Of a stretch of DNA of 64,000 nucleotides, positions 1 through 9,272 are shown piece by piece. This DNA comes from Musicola paradisiaca NCPPB 2511. Lineage in GTDB: Bacteria; Pseudomonadota; Gammaproteobacteria; Enterobacterales; Enterobacteriaceae. Location of the stretch: positions 2,346,257-2,410,256 of the forward strand of contig NZ_CM001857.1 in the NCBI RefSeq assembly GCF_000400505.1, in the 5' to 3' direction. Numbering within the stretch: position 1 is the first letter of the stretch; every line of letters starts with the position of its first letter. Under the pieces are notes generated by a model. That model saw nothing but the letters and a program-made list of their open reading frames with translations, was not told the DNA's origin and did not search any database. Made by a program: the position numbers and the translations under genes.

Positions 1-23
1 GATCCCGGCACGGGGCCGGGATC
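1..23 (-). terminator. Hairpin downstream of the immunity gene, probable terminator at the window edge
   Basis: A perfect 9-bp inverted repeat (GATCCCGGC ... GCCGGGATC) with a 5-nt loop lies directly after the stop of the immunity gene on the minus strand. Any T-run would fall outside the window, so the terminator role is inferred from position and stem strength. Confidence 0.5.
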
Positions 24-27
24 TTGC

Positions 28-381
28 TCAAGGCTGATAATCTTCATATTCCCAGGCAAAGACACGGGAGAGCTTCTGTGCGATCTCCATCCAGTCTTCA
101 CCTTCGCACTGATCGATATAGTCTGTGATGGTCTTTTTAATCTCATCCAGATCGTATTTACGAACCAGCAACGTGTGCCGCATTAGCTCTGGCAGCCATC
201 GGTGCTTGCAGAGCCATTCGGGAGTGCAGATAAATAACTGATAATCGTGTCCACCTTCCTGATCGTCAGGGCCAATACATAAGTTAATCCACAGGCCAAA
301 ACAATCACCTTCTTCAGGCTTATAAGTTTCAGGGCTAAAATCCGCTGAGTTAACCCCCAAGTTTTTAAGCATTCCTTTCAC
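28..381 (-). CDS. cdiI: CDI immunity protein, Imm8-like
   Basis: Small acidic protein of 117 residues encoded directly after the cdiA toxin tail. Its first codon is GTG (381-379), giving a GTGA overlap with the TGA stop of cdiA, and GGGG lies about 8 nt upstream. An in-frame ATG (372-370) is the alternative start. The residues FGLWINLCIGP, GGHDYQLFICTPEWL and QCEGEDW resemble the Imm8 family of polymorphic-toxin immunity proteins (recognised from memory, not searched). By family logic it would bind the cognate CdiA C-terminal domain in the cytoplasm and protect the producer and its siblings. No signal peptide or membrane segment is visible, as expected. It is translationally coupled to cdiA. 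The toxin-immunity end is visibly more AT-rich than the body of cdiA, consistent with exchange of this module by recombination. Function by context is fairly sure; the exact family is less so. Confidence 0.8.
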   Translation of the reverse strand: MKGMLKNLGVNSADFSPETYKPEEGDCFGLWINLCIGPDDQEGGHDYQLFICTPEWLCKHRWLPELMRHTLLVRKYDLDEIKKTITDYIDQCEGEDWMEIAQKLSRVFAWEYEDYQP

Positions 382-3300
382 TGAGTAATCCCCATATGAC
401 CATTACTAACTCTTTTACCATCTTTCAGCGTTTCAAAGTTTGCCTGTACACCAGTTGGATTCAGATCTTCCGGTGTATTTGGCTTGGATGCAGGGAAGCG
501 ATATACCCTTGTACCATCAGCACTAACCCAACCTTTACCATCAGTAAGCAATCTGGAACCATCGCCAACCCATATTTGACCTAATCTGTCCGCCTCCTCC
601 GTCGTTCCCATTCCTACAGAGAAGTTAGGGTTTGTTGTACCGCTACCTTTAACAACTTCTGCAAGTCTCGGATCTTGCGTCGCAATATTGTTCAGGTTCT
701 GCTGCACTAGATCCTCTTTGAGCTTCGGATAGGTTGCCACGTTCTCCGCGCCGCTGGTGACTTTGCCGGCACTGACCGCCGCTGATTCAGCTTTACCCGC
801 GACTTTGGCAACGATCTTCTCCGTTACGCCTGCGGTCACTTTGACCACACCCGTACCACCGGCAAGCAGACCCGCTATATCCGTAACCAGTTTTCCGCCT
901 TCAACACCGGCATTGAACGAGCCACTGGCTCCGGCCTTCTGGTATTCCGCTTCCATGTTGTTGATGCGGTCTATATACGACTGCTTCACCGCATCCGACA
1001 CATTACCCAGCACATCACCGCTGTTAAACAGCGATTTCAACGCCTCATATGTCTCCATCGGGCTGCTTGCCGTTTTCACGATACCGTCGATCGTGTCATA
1101 CAGACCTGCCGGAACCCCGGCAACCATCCCGGCCGCAAAGCTCCCATCCTGCCCTAAATCTATCGCCGTCCACTTCGCCTCAGCCTGCACTTTGCAGGCT
1201 TGAGTCTGGCACTCTTCAAGCTCCTTCTTCTTCTGAGCCTTCTGCTGGTTGCTCAGATAGTTATTCTCCACCGCATTATTCCCGGCCTGCGCTCCTGTCG
1301 CCGCACCGGTGGTGTTACCCGAGACTATCCCCGCCGCCAGGCCCGCCGCCACCGTCGACAACGCGCTCAGCGACTGTTTCTCCGATTCCGTCAGCTCATT
1401 CACCGTGCGCCCCGGGTACAGCTCCTCCATCAGCGCCCGCGCCGCCAGTTCCCCGCCGGCCGCCCCCACCGCGCCCGAGACCGCGTCCTTCCCTGACACC
1501 TGCGCCACCACCGCGCCCAGTAACGCATGGCCCATCGCATTCGCCGCAATGTCCGATGCTGTCGCCTTCTTCTCATCCGTCGGCATCGTCACATCTTTGA
1601 CCAACTGCGCCAGATACGGTGCCGAGGCACCGGCCAGCGCCTGCTGCAGGTTGCCGCCGCCCGCCAGCGCCTGAATCGCCGCCGTCGCCGCCTGCGCCGC
1701 ACGTTGCAGGTCGCTGCCGACCCCGTAATCCGACATCACCGCCTTGTATTCCGCCGTCTCCGTCAGCGCCTGGCGGTAACTCTCCCACGCCTTTTCCTTC
1801 TCTTCCTGCGTCTTCAGCGTCGCCTCATTCGGCTTATCCACCAGCCCTTCCGCCGCCCGCGTCGCACGAATTTCCCCTTCGGTGCGGATAACATCCATCA
1901 CTTGCGCGCCCAGTTCACCCACCCTCTGCGCCGTCTGCAGCCGTTTCTGCTCCTTCTCCTTGTCAAATATCGCACTCAGCGCATTATTGGCGTGCTCCAC
2001 ATCCCGGCTCAGCTCGGCAATATCCTGCTGCTGCTCCGCCTGATTGCGGATAATCAGCGTACCGTCGCTCACCGCCGCGTAGGTGGTGCTGCTGGCATTC
2101 TCTCCGCGGCCCAGCGACATCAGCGCCGACGGGCCGGTCAGCGCCGCCGTTTTCAACGCATCCATCATGCTGAGTGACGGGCTCAGACTCAGCCCGATAC
2201 CGCTGTGCGACACCGAGAACGCCGCCTGATTGCCGATATCGCTCCACCCCAGCGTCCCCGTCTCCAGCCGGTTTTTGTCCGCGTTCGCCGTCGACCCTAT
2301 CACCGCACCGTCCAGTTGGGTGTGGTTCCCCACCGTCACATCGTAGCCACCCTGGCCCGCAAACAGCCCGGTCTGCTGCTGCACGCTGTCGAAGCGGCTG
2401 CGCAACTTGTCCTGGCTCGCGCTCAGGTAGCCGCTGCCGGTCATCGTCCCAACGGTCAGGCTACCGCCCGCCGACACGCTGGTCTGCGTCGAATCATAGC
2501 GGTTGTTGTCCTGTTGGCTTTGCAGCAGCAGATCGCCGCCGACATTGGCCGTTATCTGTTCACCGCTGACCTGTGCGCCAATCAGGCGGGTATCGCCGCC
2601 ACTCTTCAGCGAGACCTGTTGCCCGGCATCCACGGTAGTTTCCGACCAGCTATTGCCGCTGCCCAGTTCACGTCCGTTGGCCGCATTGATATTGGCGAAA
2701 ACGCTGAGTCCTGCGCCGCTATTACTCAGACCGACACTTACACCGATATTCCCGCCGCTGCTGCTGTTGCTGCCGGTTATGGATTCGGTATTACGTGCCG
2801 ACAACAGATTGATCGCTCGGGACGCATTCAACTCTACATTGTTCGCCGCCTTCAGTTGGCTGCCAACCGCGGTGATATCCCCCGACCGGGCGACTACGCT
2901 GATATCATGGCCGGCGTTTAGCGTGGAGGCAAAACTCTGCGATTGTTCGCTGCTTTGGCTGCTGCTGGCCCGTTGCGCCCCCAGCGACACGCTGATACCG
3001 ACAAATGACAACGCGCCGTTGTCGTTGCTCGCTATCTGGGTGCCCTGATAAGCCTGATAACCGGACAATGCCGCTTTCATGCCTTGCAGTGCCTGCAACC
3101 GGCTATCGCTTTCACTGCGCACCGCTTGCGCTGCTTGTACCGCGCTGTTCACCGCAGAACCTACGACCCCTGACAACGCCACCGTCAGCCCGGCCGATTT
3201 TTGTTCCATCCGCTGAACCTGCTGGCGCGTGTCATAACCGGGATCAATGGTGACGTTACTGCCTTCAATCTGAACATCCCGTGCGGCTATCACATCCGTA

Positions 3301-6300
3301 CCCGCGAGGTTAACATCCTGCCCGGCGCTGAGCTGTACCGAGCCGCCGGTACTGCCCAGCGTACTGACGCTCTGGCTTTGCGTCGTGCCGGCCGCATCCA
3401 GCGTCTGGCGCAGCGACGTACTGCCTATCGTGAAGCCAATTCCGCCGCCGCTGAACACCCCGCTCTTCTTGCGACTGATTTCCTCATATTGTCGATACGT
3501 CTCCACGCTCGCCGCGGTGTTGATGTTGTTCTTCGCCGCCAGCGAGACATCCCCGTCCGCCGCCACCGACGACCCTTGCACGTTAATATCGTGCCCCGCC
3601 GACAGCGTCACGCTGCCCGCCGACAGCAGCGAGCCCTGTTCCGTGGTCTGCTGCGTTTCCCGCAATGTATGGGTCGTGGTCTTCGACAGGAAACCCTTCT
3701 TCACCGTTGTTTCTTCAAAGAAATCGTGCTGGCTTTCGGTGGCCGACAACAAGTTGAGATCATTGCCGGCCCACGCCGTCAGAGCACCGCTGGTTTCCGC
3801 CTGCGCCGCCTGCAATGTCAGATCCCGGCCTGCGCTCAGGCTCAACCCCTCGCCCGCACTCAGCGTCGTGCCTTGTTGGTTGATGGTTTGTTGCCAGTCG
3901 AGATGCCGTTTCCACGCATTCGAACTGAACTGCTCCTCTGTCGCCGACAACAGATTGAGATCGCGCCCCGCCGCCAGCGCCATCGTTCCCGTGGCACTCA
4001 GTTGCGCCGCCGTACTGGTCAGATCGCGCCCGGCACTCAGGCTCAGGTCGCCCGCGCTGGCCAAGGTACTCTGAACCAACCCCTGGCTGCGCTGCTCCGT
4101 CGTCGCGCCGCTACGCTGATCCACCGTATCCGTCATCGTCTGCAACGCTTCCAGCCGGATGTCATTGCCCGCCGCCAGCGACAGCGCACTGCCCGCACTC
4201 AGCGAGCTACCCGACAGGACGATATCGCGCCCGGCTTGCAGCGTCAGCGCGCCATCGGCAAGGATGCTGCCGGTCAGCCCAAGATCGGTACGAACCAGTG
4301 AACCGCTGCCTTGCCCCGCCTGCGCGGCTGTCTGCCAGGTATTCAATGTGGTGGTATTGAGAATATCGCCCTGCAGGCTCGCCAAAGTGACGGTGTTGCC
4401 CTGAATGGTCGCACTGCTGTTGGTCAGATTATTGAGCGCGACCAGATTGAGGCTGCCGTCCGATTTCAGCACCCCGCCTTCGTTATTGACGATCTCATTG
4501 CCGCTGGATGCGCTGAGCGTATTCGTCGCCTGGATGGTGCTGCCGCTGTTGACGATCGACCCGCCGGCGTTGAGGCTGACGTTGTTGGCCACAATGCGGC
4601 TGCCCTGTAGATTGCTGCGATCCGCCTGCGCCAGATACAGCTTCGGCGCCAGTACGGTCTGGCCGTCGACGGTGATGTTCTCCCACCACACGATGCTTTG
4701 GGTCAACCCCGAGACCTGTTCTGCCGTGAGGCTGACGCCCAGTTGCAGGTTCAGGTTTTGCTGCGCGGCGGCAGCGTTGTCCATCAGGGTTTGCATCTGC
4801 GTTAGATCAGAGCCGGTGCCATTCAGATAGCGCTGGCCGGTCTGGCTCAGCACCGCATTGCTGATATAGCGGGTATCGAACTCCGCATCCCCCAAGAAAC
4901 GGTAATCGTGATCCGCATCCAGATTGAGCTTATCGAGCAGATAGGAAGAGCCGAGGATCTGCGAGGCGTCCGTCAGCAGGCTGCTGGTTTCCGTCTGCGC
5001 CTGCGTGGTCGGCTGCGTATCCAGCAGGCTACGCAGATCGTTAAACAGGCTATTGTCTACCTGCCCCAACCCGGACAATTTCGGGTTGCTGCGTATCAGA
5101 TAACGCCCACCGGTATCGACCACAAACAACCCGTTACTGCTGGTCGGTAGCGGATAGTCGGTGGTGGTCTGCGTCCCCAGTTGTTGCAGTTCCCGGCTGA
5201 TGGATTGGGTCAACGCCGTTAACGACGCCCCCATCAACGGCGTGGCCACATGCCCATCCGCCCCAGCAGTAGCGCTGAGCGCCAGATTGTTGCCCGATGT
5301 CGCCAATGGCGTGGTCGACACCCCGATCGTCGGCGCCTCGATGCCTGACGGCTGAGCGCCATTCCCCGACAACCCCACGCTCTGGGCTTGTATAGTTCCC
5401 GTGCTGGGCGCAACCACATCGGATCCGTTCACCGACAGGGCACTCAGGCTAGTATTCGCCGCCGCGCCGGCCAACCCGACCGTCGATACGCCAGTCAGAC
5501 TAACCCCTTGACTATCTTGTGCGTTGATGCCGCTACCCAGCCCACGGCTTTCTTGTGAAGCCACGCCAGCAAGCGCCGCGACGCCGGTCAATGTCGGGGT
5601 GGCAATCGCCGGAATAAATCCGCCGCTACCCGGTTGTAAAGTCGTGTTGCTGATATTTTGCGAGAAATTAGCGTTAATCGAACCGCCCGCCTGAATAGTG
5701 GCGTTGTAGGACTGGCCGGGGGTGTATTCGTGTATTGTCCCATCGTTTGATAATGAATAATGGATGTATGGCTCCAACACGACATGCTTAGAGCGCACAA
5801 AATCCTCACCATATCCGTTGGGTTCAATTCCATCTTGTGTATATTTATATATTAAATAACTACCCCTGCTTCCCGACTGATAACTTGTATTACTCAAGTT
5901 ATCACCTGTCATATAAATATTATTATTTGCAATTAAAGATGAGGAAACGTTAGATAATTCCCGAGTATTTATTGAGATATCTCTTCCAGAGTTTATTTTC
6001 CCAATACTACCTTGCGAAGATACCTCAACAGTGTTCTTACTTACCGCTATCTTCTTGACGACATATTCTTTATAAGGTGCATACTCAGCCCATATATCAC
6101 TACTATCATTTCCCACTCTAGATTCATGATAATAAATGCCGACTTCTCCTTCACCGAACCAGCTAATCGGAATTTGTATCTCCGTCCCGCCCGCCCATGA
6201 CGGTATATCCGCCGTCGTGCTGCCACTTTCGGTAACGGTCAAGCCTTCGCGCTGATTGGTGAGGGTGCCGGTACGCACCGAGATATCGCCGCGCTGGGTT

Positions 6301-9272
6301 TCGATGGTGCCTGAGCTGTTCAACAGGCTGCTGCTGGCGTTGCCGGCGTCGTCGCGCTGCACCCACAGGCTGCCGCCCGCCAGAATATTGCCGAAACGGT
6401 TGGCCAGCGCATCGGAGAACAGGCGCATATCGCCGCCGCTATACAACAGGCTGGTGTTATCGATCAGCCCGCCGGCGCGCAGCAGCAAGTCCGACGCGGT
6501 ACCGATAAATCCGCGGTTGGTCAATGCGCTGCTTGCCAGCAGATTCAGGCTACCGCCCGCCTGCACGTTGCCGCTCTCCGCCTGATACAGATCGCCGCCG
6601 GCGCTCAACGTACTGTCGCCGCCGCCGGCGACAATCGTTCCTTGCTGCGTCAAGGCGCCGGTACTGTTCACCGTTACGCCGTTGCCCTGCAGGCGACCGG
6701 CCTGTACCAGATCGCCATTCACGTTCAGCGTCAATTGCCCGCCCGCCGCCAGCGTGCTGGTAAAGGTGGTCGGATTCCACAGGTCGGCCCGCAGGTTGCC
6801 CAGCGCCACTAACTGCCCGTTCTGCTCCAGTTGCCCGGTGCCCAGTTGCAGATCACCGGCGCTGTACAACCGCGCGCCTGCCGCGTTGAGCAGTCGGTTG
6901 GCGGTCAACGCCAGGCGCGTCAGCCCTAACAGCGTGCCCTGATTATTCAACGTCCCGGTTACGCCGATATCCAGCTCGCCCGCCTGCACCATGCCTTGAT
7001 TGGTCCAGTCCGGCAGCCGCAGCGTCAGATTGCCCTGCGCCCGCAGCGTTCCGCTGTTATCCAATTGCGCGGTGTTCAAGGCCAGTAGTTGCCCTTGCAG
7101 CCAGCCGCTGTTCTCCACCTGTCTGGCCGTCAGGCGGGTGTCCCCGTTCGAGAGGATTTGCCCCCCCGCCTGATTGACCAACGCACCGCCTGCGGTAGCA
7201 GTGACGTTGTCACGCCCTTGCAGCAGGCCTTGATTGCGAATATCGGTGCCGCCGAGCCCCAGGCTATCGGCGACGATGTTGCCCTGATTGGTCAACTGCG
7301 CGGCGTGTAGCGTGACGTTTCCGCCGCCGATCTGCCCACCGGCAAGGTTATTCAAGACGTTATCCAGCGCGGCATCCAGCGTGCCGGTACCGTTCAGTCG
7401 GCCCTGGTTATTTAGCGCCCCGGCACGCAACGTCACCGTCTGCCCCTGCAATAATCCCGGATTAACGATTTGCTGCGCATTCACCGTCAGTGCGCCGCCG
7501 CTCACCAACTGGCTATTGACGTCGCCCTGATAGTCGCCGTCCAGTTGCAGGCCCGCCTGCGTGACGCCAAGCATGCGCCCCGAATTCACCAACCCACCGC
7601 TGGTCAGTTGCAGCGTCTGCGACTGCCACAACCCCTGATTGGTCATCGCCCCGGTGGTGATCTCGCCAAGGCCGTTGCTCAGTAGTTGCCCCGTCGCACG
7701 GTTGAGCACGCCGTCCGTAAACCGCCCATTAAACCCGTTCAGCGCAGTCAATGTGCCGCTGTTGTCGAACTGACGCCCCGTCAGCGTGGCAGCCCCTTGC
7801 GAATACAGCTGGCCACGGTTATCGATCCCGTTAGCCGACAACGTAAGCCCGCTCACCCCGGCCAACAGCCCGCTATTCACCAGCGTATTGCCCGTGACAT
7901 CGAGCCGGTTGGCCTGCCAGGTACCGGCGTTATTCACGTCCGTCACATGCGCGGTCACGGCGCCGCCGCTCACCAGCAGGCTGTTTTGCGTGCCGATATA
8001 ACGCGACATGTCGTTCAGCGCCAGCGCCGATGTGCCCTGAACACGGCCCCCGTTGGTGAAAATATCGGATTGCAACGTCAGGTTATCGCTCTGGATAGTG
8101 CCCTGATTGTCCAGCGTCGCCGCACTGAGCGTCGCGATGCCATTACCCAGCAGCTGTGCGTCGCCGCGATTGGCGATCACGCTACGGCTGGATACCGCCA
8201 GTTGCGACAGGCCGGCGATGCGTCCGGCGTTATCCAGCGCCCCCGTGGTTAACGTCAGTTGGTCGGCGCCCAATTCCCCGAACTGACTGATGGCATCCGC
8301 GTTTAGCGTGATCGCCCCGTTGCTCAGCAGCCGGCTGCCGGTTCCTCCGTCATAGCGCTGCGCCAGCGACAGCGTGGCGCTCTCCACGCCCAACAGCGAG
8401 CCGCTATTGGTTAACGAATTGGCGGTGACGTCGAGGGATTTACCCTGCCAGACCCCCTGGTGGTCGATCGCCCCCGCCCGTACCTGCCATAACCCGTTGC
8501 TCAACCATTGGCTGCCGCCGCCGCTCGCCAAGTCACCGGTGAGCTGCAACTGCGCACCGCTATTGGCGATAACCGTGCCCTGGTTATTCAGTGCGTTGCC
8601 CGTCACGGACAGCGTTTGGCCTTGCCAGCGCCCGGTATTGCCCAGGCTCTCCGCAACCAGCGTCATCAAGCCATTGGTCAACAGGTTGCCGCTGTTGTCG
8701 ATTTGCTGCCCCGACAAGCTCAGATCACCGCTGCTGCCGAGCGTCCCCTGATTATTCAGCTCACGCGCCGTTATCTGTCCGCGGCCGCCGGCGATCACCG
8801 TGCCGATATTGCTGAACGTGCCGTAAGCCGCCGTGGTAAGCGGGCTGGATAGCGACATGACCCGCACCAGACTCGCCATGATGGGGGCTGCCGACGTGGG
8901 CAGAATCAGGTTCAGGTCGCCGTCGCTCTGTATCTGCCCGCCGTTGGTCAGCGCGTTGGCCCGCAGCGTCAGGCTGCCCGTCTGCCACGCGCCCTGATTG
9001 TTCACCGTCGCCGCCTGCAACACCGCCGCCCCGGCGCTCAGCAACTGGCCCGCAGGCTGGTTGTCCAGCCGACCGCCGCTGGTCAGCGTCAGCGCCGACA
9101 GCCCGAGGATCTGCCCGGCGTTGTCGATGGCCTGCGCTTCCCCCGTCACCCGGTCGCCCTGCCAACTGCCGCTATTTTCCAGCGTTGCCGCCGTCAGCCG
9201 GGATTCCCCCTGGCTCAGCCACTGCCCCTGATTGCGCGCACCGCCGGTGATCGCCAGCGTCAGCGCGTCCAC
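378..9272 (-). CDS. cdiA: CdiA/HecA-like effector, C-terminal part (separated from its N-terminus by a frameshift)
   Basis: This 2964-codon reading frame is the continuation of the adhesin/effector that begins at 11965. It has no plausible start of its own: its first codons read DALTLAITGGARNQG, the middle of a haemagglutinin repeat. In order it holds many FHA-1 repeats (LxNxGxL, to about 6220), an AT-rich non-repeat segment (about 5730-6170), a Ser/Thr/Ala-rich stretch and a conserved block ending in WWENITVDGQ (about 4670), and FHA-2 repeats of the LSAGRDLxL type (about 2250-4480). The VENN motif follows (1260-1271, residues 2668-2671), then a tail of about 290 residues. The last 110 residues (GTTEEADRLGQIWVGDG ... 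ADGTRVYRFP ... NPTGVQANFE) resemble FHA-family C-terminal toxin tails of unknown activity. Known CdiA proteins deliver this tail into neighbouring cells on contact. Because translation from the true start stops at 9260, this part is probably not made unless the frameshift is a sequencing error. Confidence 0.85.
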   Translation of the reverse strand: MDALTLAITGGARNQGQWLSQGESRLTAATLENSGSWQGDRVTGEAQAIDNAGQILGLSALTLTSGGRLDNQPAGQLLSAGAAVLQAATVNNQGAWQTGSLTLRANALTNGGQIQSDGDLNLILPTSAAPIMASLVRVMSLSSPLTTAAYGTFSNIGTVIAGGRGQITARELNNQGTLGSSGDLSLSGQQIDNSGNLLTNGLMTLVAESLGNTGRWQGQTLSVTGNALNNQGTVIANSGAQLQLTGDLASGGGSQWLSNGLWQVRAGAIDHQGVWQGKSLDVTANSLTNSGSLLGVESATLSLAQRYDGGTGSRLLSNGAITLNADAISQFGELGADQLTLTTGALDNAGRIAGLSQLAVSSRSVIANRGDAQLLGNGIATLSAATLDNQGTIQSDNLTLQSDIFTNGGRVQGTSALALNDMSRYIGTQNSLLVSGGAVTAHVTDVNNAGTWQANRLDVTGNTLVNSGLLAGVSGLTLSANGIDNRGQLYSQGAATLTGRQFDNSGTLTALNGFNGRFTDGVLNRATGQLLSNGLGEITTGAMTNQGLWQSQTLQLTSGGLVNSGRMLGVTQAGLQLDGDYQGDVNSQLVSGGALTVNAQQIVNPGLLQGQTVTLRAGALNNQGRLNGTGTLDAALDNVLNNLAGGQIGGGNVTLHAAQLTNQGNIVADSLGLGGTDIRNQGLLQGRDNVTATAGGALVNQAGGQILSNGDTRLTARQVENSGWLQGQLLALNTAQLDNSGTLRAQGNLTLRLPDWTNQGMVQAGELDIGVTGTLNNQGTLLGLTRLALTANRLLNAAGARLYSAGDLQLGTGQLEQNGQLVALGNLRADLWNPTTFTSTLAAGGQLTLNVNGDLVQAGRLQGNGVTVNSTGALTQQGTIVAGGGDSTLSAGGDLYQAESGNVQAGGSLNLLASSALTNRGFIGTASDLLLRAGGLIDNTSLLYSGGDMRLFSDALANRFGNILAGGSLWVQRDDAGNASSSLLNSSGTIETQRGDISVRTGTLTNQREGLTVTESGSTTADIPSWAGGTEIQIPISWFGEGEVGIYYHESRVGNDSSDIWAEYAPYKEYVVKKIAVSKNTVEVSSQGSIGKINSGRDISINTRELSNVSSSLIANNNIYMTGDNLSNTSYQSGSRGSYLIYKYTQDGIEPNGYGEDFVRSKHVVLEPYIHYSLSNDGTIHEYTPGQSYNATIQAGGSINANFSQNISNTTLQPGSGGFIPAIATPTLTGVAALAGVASQESRGLGSGINAQDSQGVSLTGVSTVGLAGAAANTSLSALSVNGSDVVAPSTGTIQAQSVGLSGNGAQPSGIEAPTIGVSTTPLATSGNNLALSATAGADGHVATPLMGASLTALTQSISRELQQLGTQTTTDYPLPTSSNGLFVVDTGGRYLIRSNPKLSGLGQVDNSLFNDLRSLLDTQPTTQAQTETSSLLTDASQILGSSYLLDKLNLDADHDYRFLGDAEFDTRYISNAVLSQTGQRYLNGTGSDLTQMQTLMDNAAAAQQNLNLQLGVSLTAEQVSGLTQSIVWWENITVDGQTVLAPKLYLAQADRSNLQGSRIVANNVSLNAGGSIVNSGSTIQATNTLSASSGNEIVNNEGGVLKSDGSLNLVALNNLTNSSATIQGNTVTLASLQGDILNTTTLNTWQTAAQAGQGSGSLVRTDLGLTGSILADGALTLQAGRDIVLSGSSLSAGSALSLAAGNDIRLEALQTMTDTVDQRSGATTEQRSQGLVQSTLASAGDLSLSAGRDLTSTAAQLSATGTMALAAGRDLNLLSATEEQFSSNAWKRHLDWQQTINQQGTTLSAGEGLSLSAGRDLTLQAAQAETSGALTAWAGNDLNLLSATESQHDFFEETTVKKGFLSKTTTHTLRETQQTTEQGSLLSAGSVTLSAGHDINVQGSSVAADGDVSLAAKNNINTAASVETYRQYEEISRKKSGVFSGGGIGFTIGSTSLRQTLDAAGTTQSQSVSTLGSTGGSVQLSAGQDVNLAGTDVIAARDVQIEGSNVTIDPGYDTRQQVQRMEQKSAGLTVALSGVVGSAVNSAVQAAQAVRSESDSRLQALQGMKAALSGYQAYQGTQIASNDNGALSFVGISVSLGAQRASSSQSSEQSQSFASTLNAGHDISVVARSGDITAVGSQLKAANNVELNASRAINLLSARNTESITGSNSSSGGNIGVSVGLSNSGAGLSVFANINAANGRELGSGNSWSETTVDAGQQVSLKSGGDTRLIGAQVSGEQITANVGGDLLLQSQQDNNRYDSTQTSVSAGGSLTVGTMTGSGYLSASQDKLRSRFDSVQQQTGLFAGQGGYDVTVGNHTQLDGAVIGSTANADKNRLETGTLGWSDIGNQAAFSVSHSGIGLSLSPSLSMMDALKTAALTGPSALMSLGRGENASSTTYAAVSDGTLIIRNQAEQQQDIAELSRDVEHANNALSAIFDKEKEQKRLQTAQRVGELGAQVMDVIRTEGEIRATRAAEGLVDKPNEATLKTQEEKEKAWESYRQALTETAEYKAVMSDYGVGSDLQRAAQAATAAIQALAGGGNLQQALAGASAPYLAQLVKDVTMPTDEKKATASDIAANAMGHALLGAVVAQVSGKDAVSGAVGAAGGELAARALMEELYPGRTVNELTESEKQSLSALSTVAAGLAAGIVSGNTTGAATGAQAGNNAVENNYLSNQQKAQKKKELEECQTQACKVQAEAKWTAIDLGQDGSFAAGMVAGVPAGLYDTIDGIVKTASSPMETYEALKSLFNSGDVLGNVSDAVKQSYIDRINNMEAEYQKAGASGSFNAGVEGGKLVTDIAGLLAGGTGVVKVTAGVTEKIVAKVAGKAESAAVSAGKVTSGAENVATYPKLKEDLVQQNLNNIATQDPRLAEVVKGSGTTNPNFSVGMGTTEEADRLGQIWVGDGSRLLTDGKGWVSADGTRVYRFPASKPNTPEDLNPTGVQANFETLKDGKRVSNGHMGITQ
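396..715 (-). other. Probable CdiA toxin domain (C-terminal about 110 residues)
   Basis: The terminal segment after the alpha-helical pretoxin/entry region lacks FHA repeats and is less GC-rich than the upstream gene. Readable landmarks are DPRLAEVVKG, GTTEEADRLGQIWVGDG, KGWVSADGTRVYRFP and TGVQANFETL. No nuclease signature (HNH, WHH, EndoU, PIN) is visible. I infer a toxin because it lies at the far C-terminus after VENN and abuts an immunity gene; the activity is unknown. Confidence 0.55.
1240..1420 (-). other. Pretoxin region with VENN motif
   Basis: VENN is encoded by 1271-1260 and preceded by an Ala/Gly-rich hydrophobic stretch (STVAAGLAAGIVSGNTTGAA). In CDI effectors this PT-VENN region marks the junction between the conserved stalk and the variable C-terminal toxin. 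After it come KKELEECQ and a two-Cys motif (CQTQAC), then an Ala/Gly-rich putative membrane-entry segment. This is strong evidence that the protein is a CDI effector and not only an adhesin. Confidence 0.85.
2250..4480 (-). repeat. FHA-2 type haemagglutinin repeats inside cdiA
   Basis: The protein repeatedly reads LSAGRDLxL / LAAGNDIxL / LLSATE, separated by about 20-60 residues, the second repeat class of FHA/CdiA stalks. In E. coli CdiA the FHA-2 region is reported to help move the toxin across the target outer membrane; that role is transferred by analogy. Confidence 0.7.
5730..6170 (-). other. AT-rich, non-repeat segment of cdiA at the expected receptor-binding position
   Basis: Within a gene otherwise very rich in GC, this stretch is strongly AT-rich and uses A/T-ending codons. 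The encoded protein loses the FHA repeats and becomes rich in Tyr, Ser and Asn (GIYYHESRVGNDSSD, EYAPYKEYVVKK, YLIYKYTQDG, HVVLEPYIHYSLSNDG). It sits between the FHA-1 repeats and a Ser/Ala-rich linker, where E. coli CdiA proteins carry their class-specific receptor-binding domain. Position and base composition are seen; receptor binding and acquisition by recombination are inferred. Confidence 0.55.

Noticed and set aside
3201-4301. Plus-strand frame of 366 codons opposite cdiA
   Set aside because: Arg/Gln-rich low-complexity translation arising from the GC-rich FHA repeats on the other strand; no ribosome-binding site or family features. The same applies to 757-1203, 1527-2177, 2205-2921 and 7686-8252.
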